Shown in pieces: positions 46,001 to 52,054 of a stretch of DNA of 64,000 nt (position 1 is the stretch's first letter; each line of letters begins with the position of its first letter). The stretch comes from Halanaerobium saccharolyticum subsp. saccharolyticum DSM 6643 (GTDB lineage: Bacteria; Bacillota; Halanaerobiia; Halanaerobiales; Halanaerobiaceae). The stretch is from positions 253,313-317,312 of the forward strand of contig NZ_CAUI01000015.1 in the NCBI RefSeq assembly GCF_000350165.1, read 5' to 3'. Under the pieces are notes generated by a model that was not told where the DNA came from, ran no database searches, and was given only the letters and a program-made list of their open reading frames with translations. The position numbers and the translations under genes are program-made.

Positions 46001-47009
46001 CAGCATCAGTACTATCTTCTGAATCTAGTACAGAGCTGCCGAATTCTAAGTCAGTATCAGAATAACTTTTAATATTTATGCTGTCAGAAGCTTCGATTCT
46101 TGATGAATCAATTGTAATTTGTGAATTAATATTTTTATTAATAACTCCTGAATAATTTTTTTCATCTATAGTTGACTCTGCATTTATTTCAACATTTTCT
46201 GCTATTATTTCTACCTCATTAATTTCAACAGCAGCCTCCGAGCCATCATCACTACCAGCAGTAATAATAATTTCTCCATTTTCAACTAGCAGCTCTTCAC
46301 CTTCTTCAATTCCATTAACATTTACAACATCAAAAAAATTACTTTTATCTGTGTTTGCTCTATTTTTTTCACTGTAATCTGCATCTGTTATTAAAATTCC
46401 CCGTCCTCCATCACTGCCGTCAACTACAACTTTTGCAGCTTTTAAATTAATATCATTAACAGCATTAATCTCACCTCTTACAGAGATGAGTCCGCTTTCC
46501 GTTATTGGAATATTTCCATCAATTATTTGAGGAATAATATTCCCTGGTGAAGTAAATATATTATCCATAAAATTTTGAGTAGGAGTAACCGCGGTTAAAG
46601 ATCCGACATTCACAACGCCAGTTTTACCAATCATAATACCATGAGGATTGAGGAAATATATGCTACCACCAATATCATTATCTTTAATTGAATTAAGTGT
46701 TCCATCTATATTAGTAATTGAATTATGTACAAGATTAATTAGATTTTCAGTACCATCAGAAAGATATAAGTTTACAATATTACCTTGATAAACATTAAAA
46801 TCTTCAAAAGAATTTAAAGCATTTCCGTCATCAAATACATAATCACTATTAGTTCTAACATTTGTAACATTATTAATTATCTTTAATTCAGAAGTATTAT
46901 GTTGATCAACTACTATCTGTTGTGCATAAACACTAGAAAGGGGACCTGGAATTAAAACATTAGTTATGAAAAATATAACCAAAAAAATCCAACTAATAAA
47001 TTTTTTCAT
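34074..47009 (-). CDS. giant two-partner secreted adhesin (TpsA, FHA/LktA-like), 4311 aa
   Basis: A secreted filamentous exoprotein. Signal peptide 1-29 (SSVYAQ), then the haemagglutinin-activity TPS domain (about 30-280) with FEDFNVYQGNIVNL and the NPHGI motif at 121-125. Residues about 330-2500 are degenerate 50-60-residue repeats of the pattern GxGAxxAxNxxxxxxxAYI, like Fusobacterium LktA-type adhesins. They are interrupted at about 1697-1885 by a non-repetitive acidic insert. A further beta-helical region and an acidic end (GDSDGDLDE) follow. I found no cysteine and no VENN or toxin module. GGAGGT and a GAAA-loop hairpin precede the ATG. The partner transporter is just downstream. Confidence 0.92.
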   Translation of the reverse strand: MKKFISWIFLVIFFITNVLIPGPLSSVYAQQIVVDQHNTSELKIINNVTNVRTNSDYVFDDGNALNSFEDFNVYQGNIVNLYLSDGTENLINLVHNSITNIDGTLNSIKDNDIGGSIYFLNPHGIMIGKTGVVNVGSLTAVTPTQNFMDNIFTSPGNIIPQIIDGNIPITESGLISVRGEINAVNDINLKAAKVVVDGSDGGRGILITDADYSEKNRANTDKSNFFDVVNVNGIEEGEELLVENGEIIITAGSDDGSEAAVEINEVEIIAENVEINAESTIDEKNYSGVINKNINSQITIDSSRIEASDSINIKSYSDTDLEFGSSVLDSEDSTDAALAISNLESKSQIIVGGSENNETVLKAAGEINITADNKVNLKAEADASGSNKIGGTVAINTLVTETSAVLEDDVQIEGDPNKVNVQANSKNEVNSTALASREGVIIDENYEQSDTKEQLQNYSDQISVSTSTGDASGIDAAAAFAVNDIDSKTEAVIRGDDQLESDADFTVESNSINNILGTADGSSNSGEENSIGVAAALNLVKSRNIALVERDLSVNSLEINAGTADYFDNNGDNSSNNYELNTLIGSSGENISGAGGLSLNIIDQQYSSLLNSTLNLSGNLNIRAFNDTQQIANTISLDNSDSNSKIGIGAAAAVNIYKNNLTSAVISEDGAVNSAENIVIDAEGINITDTYAEVGVYGDLVVVPVSSISLIKNQVEAGIAESNLENSNLDNISNLTINSKNENKVDTTAVGTTHSSNIGLGASMSLNVIENSSKAFLNRDVDNAGDITVKSQNYSHALADSKAGSSGENESDSEHPSASLEDKIASQLEFYQQKQEEDSETAVSTSTKEGKLEAAAAVSINIVESSSEAEVAKPADSEEKIQINASNLAITAAGQTDSILKADGSTVNDEVMVGLAAAAAVNKVNSTKSSYLGAGNYNIDSLTMNSKDASNPFSVETDLYSDFTAEAVSGAGSQKVGLAGALALNIIEENHALIKIEADLDINLNESSNNADLILNAENRSNSTAIALPSGDGGSGDVGVGASVAVNELNEGVEVSISDNTNFNTEKRKLDKIALSAYSDFNTHTEAEAGAAGGVAVDTSLAFADLNHENKIYFGSGNILNSNLDFEALNISSGANFAEARGIAEGDDVGLGASGAVILSNTKSSDGKMLEEELYLNSILINRDLNIGGEIGLKAESDRSYEALSYASSMGADSLVSDSLSQKVLSENKDNQQVEESVEMNNSAEEETSSQLPAGGAKVEVAASLGLLYLNDDVRAAIIGGSSKADQRQIQAGKDIKVEVINKSNYRTKADSYSVGQGIFSIPDNSIGAAAALNITRSNSEAYIGDYNTIKNADNIYISAKYFQNNDQNFADKISAESISGTASKKISGSASMALINSKNSTTAYLGSSEFNDTGINDLNINSYDLTRISAAALSGAAGGKVGVGGSTAVILTDNKNHAYLASDSKIYVDNLNIKAESKKVDSEIMEMDNFNSLDLMSLIGEKNYYAQAAAGSAGGKAAVSGSLVYNKISDSTKAYTGDNTEIRAFKNINLSAENSKTAAAATGSVGLAASVGVGLAGANIIYENETKSYIGENNKIISYNDIKVMAQNNLDLDLYGISAAAAGTFGLSGVFNYVNSQNNVEAYIGRSSRIMAAQNIALDVENEFSLLNLNGGAAAGGTVGIGVSAAINKINNKSSAYLTEGVEIKEEYLKDIIIVEPLELSNFEVYILAEAVEISEEEYSLTRYHLLSSADIEKLQKSELAELKVYKFSEISEDYTLADDLSKIENKNIYEIENNEVLTEDIIDEENEIKLFAGDSLSFEDKEKLFDAGYKSVEITAVIYSSGEILSLYDLEDLKSNLDNNQELRLTALVIEDNELQSEHKTNLLNIKAQGSSKVNSLSAGIGAAGTFSLAGSSVITDLNSETTAYIDSNNDNKSIINLNKKLEIESKETNTVNTKAGALSFSGIAAVGGSYNQLDLNSKVSSYIGEGAEVKINRYRNNLTELNLRSDLINQVDAETLGGAAAVGGGAVGATYLNISDQSRVTTYLADDGRYNNIHLLSLDSYYKLKSKNTDQLRARAIGAAAGLYLGAGAAKSDVKIDSQTASYFGDNLRIQQEETPYLYGSQVKVNSFSDYGVDNYAFAGAMGAGSLNGAHALSVLNAETKAYTGSNFYLDLGRDYYRNNNFEVISKNRNNIKTKAEGLNIGGISVGVSYSQSRINNKIESYLAENNNINVAGDITIQSANLMPQNSSNYSASAESNSAVGTLLGGNGSIAEVKNYSEIYAGAAENSSIELMGDFSVNSFNRSSLSAEASGVTAGLAAAGYTKAKIESAVHTKSEIAENTVLKNADKFNLKADSDDLFNTDVISGSGGGITGNAAVAEIVNNALTESVYLGESESGFTIGDVYIYSNYNLRFNSTVDSLNASVIGGSGAKAANDINSNVKIEIGSSDRSAALYSDNLYLNAQNDINKIRPAAGKYNAQSSSGGVLTGAAANSESRFNIGTKVNIYDSAELRTREDISIDAENLFNLYDRSKLDASGVISIAGSKSLLNVENSESIINIGDAELKSGGSIDIGAFSQAYLSSSANTKTYGLASSGEGESYTVFNNNNKVLINSGALLYSGKYLDISAGANTSGKINNFNLYADTDVYNKTINPVDKNKVKAYSRLNENNIIKIDSGSTLNAVNDINLKSAESKRSVSASGRGKDLYKKILEEVSNFFRKLVGADEISIEIKTGSASTSNKRSVEIDGSLTAGIHNKMYLELDTNGDVKVKSSGLSYNERKEDVVSNMIDRITELRELQAVYNNDDNSFTAYEIEINFLLNSLKRRGLVEIDGDGNIYPLRSIEVSKIALDDLYASGGDIDIESAVLQGSGSLTANSNPEINIKNNSAKFLELNKAVIGEIGGRVRVNNKQTGQYSNLNIENNYDPDNYYPQIIVHNTFKPMGETEIGTDINIQDTIFNEMGEIKITSDEGSIHIYGKDSDDTPDLTAETVNLKAGQDIVQSYKKGFVHVGGAPRFLWRDIQEEMGSSDNTTGNYDEYRPAEGSRIAGNNIFLSATYLNLNGLIQSGLPYWNLELSDLETEIEKYISDWEDIGKPDLKNFNDLQNYQLSAFDNEDRRSDQEIAAYFNPQTEQIELNNAVVKGGYIEIFGEISNTGGGEIKAVDGYGRINISNNTPYNMVLNNLDTGNEIDSLIRITDTANTTEREIADQITAVPITTEYRRNGNRISINESISYNNNGQQISQDLGTNYLDGRNTSYTPAEGLRYNWTLGEDFTERFVGVGYSSDFIGDIYFNSDDYNDSWQKISDGDLELLKDGSYTSIGKDIDGDGESQIYEYNFSNYETSDKERVSRQRWRIFGGFYWVRDIWEQGSQDIHTHSIKSDYKIPIEFIGEDSGELNIMSSGGGDVILNGSLNNGYGSIDINSDASLKQNNFNARLTADSFNLKADGGIGEEHFSLKLDARNNGFINAQSLNGSIFIEDTISNMNIANISAADKVRLRAADNIYSSLNTDNAKIRGAEIELISENGSIGSSNKYLLIDSTEDKGLTVLALNDINISEVEGDLPLNSVKSIAGDINIEVKAGNLIDVNTNEINDERTIDELNRHWDEMLLRGEAAEESKNNALSEYSSTKEAEYHEYWELRGLKAEKYDDNRNIIYTVNEYDESEADLRFQELHEVYGSEEYKNNWSFLDDFSEEKKDRAIADMSWTEKRSQLLDGYKWTEDELQNSLSRELLMKGTTDTVTEIEEPNLEAENISLYVHNGSIGTNNGEIIIDLDNITDYEKAKLLAAEEKDIVLDEENGKIIVIDRESVDIKLPEDGRITAEAVDHVYLGSEKSIYIDSIIGGKEIRVKGKNGIYSTTSESEVNIEGSSTILEGGDGGLGTINKELILKLKEDSDLIARTFEDINIYQKDGDLNLTFIYSENGTVNLTADGYINDRRGEIRDYTINANGLNLESKTASIGSQNWPLYINLNEGSVSSFKAADSIFIKEYDGDIILNTAEAGDKIIINADNSIYAEDAAKGKIAGDIIELEAETGSIGSQDARIKTYSGTEVNAKADKDIYLTEYNGDLNSKYLLSNNIIDLLILNGNLNADNIKTSKLKAQLLEPGANAVIEELELEEELKLWADNVDIKKLIHESDIPLNIFIRGGRGKMMDNLKLNVQSNSPLIFNNLSANFSEINAAADQLEFYDFQVGSIADINSNYYKVVADNINKILHDSHLQLYPEKVPFNLFIDTMRELITDAYVVNYNDDFIINEFNSENSFIRRNSNLNSIIQNNSGGYDFYTVGKGNILPLNDLINIDNLGDSDGDLDE

Positions 47010-47439
47010 CTTTTACCTCCTGCCTTTCGGCATGTGACAAAACGATTTAACCCAATTATCGAACCTTATTAACATAATATAAGTTTAAATATTCAGAAAA
47101 TTATTTATAAATTACTCTTTCGAAAAATTGGAGCCATAAAAAATTTCAAATCTGTTCAGTATTATAAACTTTTTTATATCAACTGAAGAATTTGTGTAAC
47201 AAATCTAATTATTAGAATTGTAGTATGAAAGGTGTTGTGATATTTTTATTTAAATACTAATTTTTGAAGTATTTGAAGAATATCTTTATCTATTTTTTAG
47301 GAAAGATAAATTAATGATCTGATAAAGTATACTTTTTTAAAAAAGGATTTAGATAATAATAGTAAATATATAATTTTTTATAATATAATTAAATTTTGAC
47401 ATTTTATAATATATATTTCTTCACCTATAAGATTTCTCC
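47010..47439 (-). promoter_or_regulatory. very AT-rich tpsA upstream region with a hairpin at the ribosome site
   Basis: No gene is visible. Immediately before the GGAGGT ribosome site the minus strand reads TGCC-GAAA-GGCA, a GNRA-capped 4-bp hairpin; a second weak hairpin (CGAT/ATCG) lies just upstream. The rest is A/T-rich, and I cannot point to a convincing -35/-10 pair. It may be a structured 5' UTR of the adhesin mRNA. Confidence 0.4.
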
Positions 47440-47590
47440 TTTATTTTTTTATGAATTGGTTTAAGGCCCATTACATCCAACAGTCTTACAAATAGTTTAA
47501 ATTACATTTGTGACCATTTTTTAACAATTCATGATGTATTCTAGAGCTTCCATAGCTGCCGCTATGCTGCCAGTATATTCTGACTTTTTT
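47440..47590 (-). mobile_element. IS3-family transposase (OrfB) remnant
   Basis: Minus-strand translation gives YGSSRIHHELLKNGHKCNL and, after a frame change at about 47490, RLLDVMGLKPIHKK. This matches the characteristic YGxRRIHxELxxxG...RLMxxMGLKPIHRK segment of IS3/IS150-type OrfB. Only about 45 codons remain, with a frameshift, no start, and no terminal repeats that I could see. Sequence to 47690 looks like more decayed DNA of unknown origin. Confidence 0.7.
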
Positions 47591-47692
47591 GAATATCTAT
47601 ACTACTTTATAAATCATATATTGCTTTCGTCGACCTTCGTTGCCCTGTGACCACCAAAATATTAATAACAGTCTAACACAGATTAATACAAA

Positions 47693-47727
47693 ACAAAAAA
47701 AGGACTATACAATTTCTCATATAGCCC
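47693..47727 (-). terminator. terminator of the ABC importer operon
   Basis: GGGCTATA and TATAGTCC pair on the minus strand (one G-T), followed by TTTTTTTGTTTTG; it lies about 80 bp beyond the ATPase gene stop. Confidence 0.82.
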
Positions 47728-47806
47728 ATTACAAGTTAATATATTTTACTGTCTACTTGACAGGGACATGTTCATTCCTCTAATCTTTATTAAATTTCAT
47801 TTAGAA

Positions 47807-48907
47807 CTATAACTTCTCTATTACAAGAGATTTTTTTATTTTTAAATTTATATCTTCATTTGCCTCCATTATTTGATCTGCTTGATAATCGTAAACTGTA
47901 AAGTCATCATCTCCTGGCATTACTATTTGATAATTAACCTGTGCACCAAGAAATGCTGCCCATCTTATTTGAGTTATTATATCTGCTTCATCTTTATCAC
48001 AAATTTCCACATCATGAGGCCTTATCATTACTAAAACTCTATCGTCTTCACTAAATTCATCAGTATCAACCTTTGATTTAATTTTATAATCATCAATTCT
48101 AATAACCGCTGTATCATCTATTATTTTTTCAATATAGCCTTTTAGAAAATTAGCTTCTCCTATAAAATCACCAACAAATTTATTTGCTGGGTTATTATAT
48201 ATCTCTACAGGAGTACCAATCTGTTCAATTCTTCCTTTATTCATAATTGCCATTTGATCTGAAAGAGTCATTGCCTCTTCCTGATCATGAGTAACATAAA
48301 TTGTTGTTAGTCCTAATTTGCGCTGAATATTTTTTATTTCTTCTCTCATATAAATTCTCAATTTAGCATCCAAATTACTAAGAGGCTCATCTAAAAGCAA
48401 AACTTTAGGCTCATTGACAAGTAGTCGAGCAATTGCAACTCTCTGCTGTTGACCTCCCGAAAGTTGAGTAGGAAGTCTTCCTCCCATATTGTCCAACTGA
48501 AGTAATTCAAGACCTTTATTAACTTTATCTTTAACTTCTTGATTACTCATTTTTTTTACTCTTAAACCATATGCAATATTTTCAAACACTGACATATGAG
48601 GAAAAAGTGCATAATTTTGAAAAACAGTACCAGTCGGTCTTTTATAAGGAGGTACGCCTCTAACATTTTCACTTCCGATTAATACTTTACCTTCTTCTGG
48701 TTTATAAAAACCACCAATACATCTTAATGTGGTAGTTTTTCCACAACCGCTCGGTCCTAAAAGTGTTGTGAGTTTGCCCTTTTCAAAAGTTATATCTATA
48801 TTATCTACTGCAGTAATTATTTTTCCTTCATCTGAAAATTTTTTGGTTAAGCTTTGTAACTGAACAGGTACTTTTTCTAAATGAAAATCAACATTTCTGT
48901 TAACCAT
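47807..48907 (-). CDS. ABC importer ATP-binding protein (FbpC/PotA-like)
   Basis: A 366-aa cytoplasmic ATPase. Walker A GPSGCGKTT (about 53-61), signature LSGGQQQRV (about 147-155), Walker B VLLLDEPLSNLD, and a C-terminal TOBE regulatory domain (about 250-366). It powers the adjacent Fbp/Sfu-type permease. The subfamily covers Fe(III), spermidine/putrescine, 2-aminoethylphosphonate and sulfate importers, so substrate is not fixed by this chain. It is the last gene of the binding protein-permease-ATPase operon. Confidence 0.9.
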   Translation of the reverse strand: MVNRNVDFHLEKVPVQLQSLTKKFSDEGKIITAVDNIDITFEKGKLTTLLGPSGCGKTTTLRCIGGFYKPEEGKVLIGSENVRGVPPYKRPTGTVFQNYALFPHMSVFENIAYGLRVKKMSNQEVKDKVNKGLELLQLDNMGGRLPTQLSGGQQQRVAIARLLVNEPKVLLLDEPLSNLDAKLRIYMREEIKNIQRKLGLTTIYVTHDQEEAMTLSDQMAIMNKGRIEQIGTPVEIYNNPANKFVGDFIGEANFLKGYIEKIIDDTAVIRIDDYKIKSKVDTDEFSEDDRVLVMIRPHDVEICDKDEADIITQIRWAAFLGAQVNYQIVMPGDDDFTVYDYQADQIMEANEDINLKIKKSLVIEKL

Positions 48908-48923
48908 AATCTCTTCCTCCCCC

Positions 48924-50597
48924 TTATAATTTTATATTTAATAGATCCATTTTTGTTATTTTATATAGTACTACAACTATAACAACAACAATAATCATTA
49001 AAATTATTGACATTGCAGCAGCTTCTCCTAATTGACCATAGTTTATAAAATTATAAATGTCTACTGACATTAAACGATGATCTGGAGAAACCAGAAAAAT
49101 AGTTGATGTTAGCTCAGTTATTGCTCTAATAAAAGCAAAGAGAAATCCACTAAAAAAAGCTGGTTTAAGAAGCGGTAATACAATTTTCTGAAAAGTAACA
49201 TGCCAGCGAGCACCCATGTCTGCAGAAGATTCCTCCATTGAAATGTCAAGCTGTTGCAAATTTGAAGATGCAGTTCTTAATGCAAATGGCATTCTACGAA
49301 TGATATAATCAAAAACAATGATTAGTGCAGTTCCTGTTAAAATTAGCGGAGGCTTATTGAAGGCAATAACAAAACCAAGTCCCATCATAGTTCCTGGAAC
49401 AGCATAAGGTAAAGTTGACACAGAATCCATTAGTTTTTTACCAATAAATTTTTGCCTTACTACAATATAACTGATCAAAATACCCAACATTGCTGCTCCC
49501 AAACCTCCAATAAATGCTAATATAGTACTATTAGTAATCGATTCTAATGATCTATCAAATACAGTCGTATAATGACTTAAAGTAAAGGAATTATCGATAC
49601 CCCAAGTCTGAGAAAAACTACCGAGGAGTATTGTTAAATAAATTGAAATTACGATAATAGAAACAAGTGTACATATAATAAACAAAAAATATTTTATGTT
49701 TTTAGGAAGTTCAGTTGTTTCACCATGAGCTGCGTTGCCTGTCACTGTAACATAAGAAGCTTTCTTTTTAAATTTATTTTGAAGAAAAAAGACTAAAGAA
49801 CTTGGTATTAAAAGAATTACTGCTACAGTAGTTCCCATCTGCCAGTTACCTACTCCTAAAACCTGAATAACTGCTTCTACAGCCAGAGTGGTTTCTCCAC
49901 CACCTAAAATAGCTGGAGCACCAAAAGCTGCCAGATTAGTCATGAAAATTAAAAGTGATGCTGCCATAATAGCAGGAGTTATTAAGGGGAATGTAATAGT
50001 TCTAATTATTCTCAAAGGTGGGGCACCTAAATCCATTGCAGCGCTCTCCAGCTCAGAGCCTAATCCTGTAAAAGCTGCAGCTGTCACTATGTATGCAAGT
50101 GGAAATAGCGTAATAATCTGTGAAAAAACTACTCCATGCCAGCCGTAAATCACAAATCTAAAATCAAATAATGAATAAAGTATGTTATTAACAATTCCTT
50201 TTCTACCAAATAATAATATTAAAGAAAATGCGTTAATAAATGCTGGGGTAATCATTGGTAGAATACCAATAAACATAAAAAATTTTTTGCCTGGAATATT
50301 ACTTTTGGTTATTGCAAAAGCAAAAATAGTACCTAAAATTACTGCCCCTAAAGTTGCTGTCACAGCAATCAGCATTGTATTATAGAAAACACCTCTAAAA
50401 TAACTAGACTTTAAAAACTCTAGATAATTTATAAATCCTATATAATTACCACTATAATCAGTAATACTTTTACTTAGTACCTGAGCTATAGGATATATTA
50501 TAAAATAAAGCAGTATCATAGATATAATAAATATGATAACTTTAACAATGGGTTCAAGCTTAGGCTGAGCAATTTTTTCTTTTTTAAATAATTTCAT
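48924..50597 (-). CDS. ABC importer permease, fused two-domain FbpB/SfuB type
   Basis: A 557-aa inner-membrane protein with about 12 TM helices in two BPD_transp_1 halves. Each half carries an EAA-type loop: ESAAMDLGAPPLRIIRTITFPLITP in the first half and EESSADMGARWHVTFQKIVLPLLKP in the second. This fused arrangement is typical of Fe(III) and some phosphonate importers. It is 16 bp before the ATPase gene. A weak hairpin-free gap of 97 bp separates it from the binding protein gene, so one operon is likely. Confidence 0.9.
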   Translation of the reverse strand: MKLFKKEKIAQPKLEPIVKVIIFIISMILLYFIIYPIAQVLSKSITDYSGNYIGFINYLEFLKSSYFRGVFYNTMLIAVTATLGAVILGTIFAFAITKSNIPGKKFFMFIGILPMITPAFINAFSLILLFGRKGIVNNILYSLFDFRFVIYGWHGVVFSQIITLFPLAYIVTAAAFTGLGSELESAAMDLGAPPLRIIRTITFPLITPAIMAASLLIFMTNLAAFGAPAILGGGETTLAVEAVIQVLGVGNWQMGTTVAVILLIPSSLVFFLQNKFKKKASYVTVTGNAAHGETTELPKNIKYFLFIICTLVSIIVISIYLTILLGSFSQTWGIDNSFTLSHYTTVFDRSLESITNSTILAFIGGLGAAMLGILISYIVVRQKFIGKKLMDSVSTLPYAVPGTMMGLGFVIAFNKPPLILTGTALIIVFDYIIRRMPFALRTASSNLQQLDISMEESSADMGARWHVTFQKIVLPLLKPAFFSGFLFAFIRAITELTSTIFLVSPDHRLMSVDIYNFINYGQLGEAAAMSIILMIIVVVIVVVLYKITKMDLLNIKL

Positions 50598-50694
50598 TTG
50601 TGCTTATACCCCCCCTATAAAATTTAGGACCAACCATAAATAACTAACTTCTATAAATTATTTAATATTAAAAATGAAAAGCTTACAAAAATCT

Positions 50695-51717
50695 TTAGTG
50701 AGCAACCTGTAAAAATTTAGCAAGCATATCATTTTTATTTTCCGCTGCCCAGCTGTAATCATCTTCAAAAACAACTAGTTCACTAAGTGGTTTTGCACCT
50801 TCAGGAGGATCAACATCTGTTCTTACAGAATAATTACCCTCTTTTTTTACAATTTCTTGAGCTTTTTTAGATAGCATAAAGTTAAGAAATGCATCTCCAC
50901 CTTCTGGATTTGGAGAATTAGCCACTAAAGCTGAACAAGATGGCGCTGCATAAACAGGTTCTGGGAAAATAGCTTTGATTGGATATCCCTCATTTTGCAT
51001 GCGATAAATGCGATCATAAAATTGAATTGCTAATGGATATTCTCCCCTTGCAGTTAAAAGACTTGGAGTTGTACCACTTCTGGTATATTGACCAATATTT
51101 TTGCTTAAATTTTCAATATAATCCCAACCCAATTCTGACTCAATACCAGTTTCATCAGCCTGCTGATACAACTCAATTACTGTCGCCAACATAGCAAAGG
51201 CAGTACCAGAAGTTGCAGGGTGAGGCATTACAATTTTATCTTTCCATCTAGGATTTAATAAATCACCCCAATTTTCAGGTGCATCATAACCTAACTCTGC
51301 TAGATATTCAGTATTATAAGCAAATACTAAAGGATACATTGTAGTACCTATAATATAATCTTTTTTAGGATAAGTATAAGATTCTAACATATATTTGGCA
51401 TTTTCTGGAGTTTCATAAGATCTAATTAGACCTTTTGCTTTCGCTTCATCAAGATAAAGCGCCCTTACTGAATGCCATACATCAGCTTGTGGATTTCCTG
51501 ACTCAACTTGGAGTCTTGCAAATATTTCACCTGTTGAAATATTTACATTTTTTAAATTATAGCCAGTTTCTTCTTTAAACATTTCTGCTAATTCATTCAT
51601 TACTGGATCTGCCCAAGGTGAATATACTACAACTGTATCATTTTGTGCTAAAACAATTTGAGGTAACAACATCAAGGAGATTAACAACACTAAAAAATAT
51701 AAAACTGTCTTTTTCAT
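50695..51717 (-). CDS. extracytoplasmic substrate-binding protein of the Fbp/Afu-type importer
   Basis: A 340-aa periplasmic binding protein with a signal peptide (1-24, ending IVLAQ). The fold is the iron/AEP-type family 1 solute-binding protein (VVVYSPWADPVMNELAEMFKEETGY, then NPQADVWHSVRALYL). The paired-tyrosine motif used by FbpA to bind Fe(III) is not obvious; the corresponding area reads QFYDRIYRM. The ligand may therefore be an organophosphate, phosphonate or other anion instead of iron. First gene of the importer operon, with a sigma-54-like site about 180 bp upstream. Confidence 0.85.
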   Translation of the reverse strand: MKKTVLYFLVLLISLMLLPQIVLAQNDTVVVYSPWADPVMNELAEMFKEETGYNLKNVNISTGEIFARLQVESGNPQADVWHSVRALYLDEAKAKGLIRSYETPENAKYMLESYTYPKKDYIIGTTMYPLVFAYNTEYLAELGYDAPENWGDLLNPRWKDKIVMPHPATSGTAFAMLATVIELYQQADETGIESELGWDYIENLSKNIGQYTRSGTTPSLLTARGEYPLAIQFYDRIYRMQNEGYPIKAIFPEPVYAAPSCSALVANSPNPEGGDAFLNFMLSKKAQEIVKKEGNYSVRTDVDPPEGAKPLSELVVFEDDYSWAAENKNDMLAKFLQVAH

Positions 51718-51895
51718 TTTAATTAACTCCTCCTTTTAAAATCATTTATGATTGGCCTTATTCACATAATTGAACATAATATTAAAAATTCCTTCAATTT
51801 TCTTAATATTTCTATTTTTTAGTTTTTTTCTTTTTGAATTAATCTATCTTCTAAATCGTAATATTATATAATAAATTATATTAATATTAGAAAAT

Positions 51896-51912
51896 TGCAA
51901 ATTGATCTCCGT
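51896..51912 (-). promoter_or_regulatory. possible sigma-54 promoter upstream of the ABC importer operon
   Basis: On the minus strand GG-N10-GC spacing is kept, with a good -12 element (TTTGCA) but a poor -24 element (CGGAGA where TGGCAC is expected). It faces the binding-protein gene 179 bp away. The remaining 337-bp gap holds otherwise only the YibE/F terminator. Confidence 0.4.
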
Positions 51913-51965
51913 CCTCTAGGCACAGTCAAAATATAAATCACAAATCAAAAAAATTAGTATAAAAC

Positions 51966-51999
51966 CAAAAAAGAACTGTAAATTTTATTTTACAGTCCT
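51966..51999 (-). terminator. terminator after the yibE/F-like gene
   Basis: AGGACTGTAAA pairs with TTTACAGTTCT on the minus strand, followed by TTTTTT. Confidence 0.85.
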
Positions 52000-52054
52000 T
52001 AAAAGTTTAATCTATTTAATTATTTGCTTTTCATTTAGTAAAAATCATGCTTAA

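Noticed and set aside
47010..47250. Cyclic-di-GMP riboswitch upstream of the adhesin gene
   Set aside because: Adhesin genes are common targets, but I could not find the class I core or the class II pseudoknot elements; only a small GAAA hairpin is present.
31649..47806. tRNA-Leu(GAG) as an integrase attachment site for the tps island
   Set aside because: I found no second copy of the tRNA 3' end near 47800 and no integrase gene, so the island boundary remains unproven.
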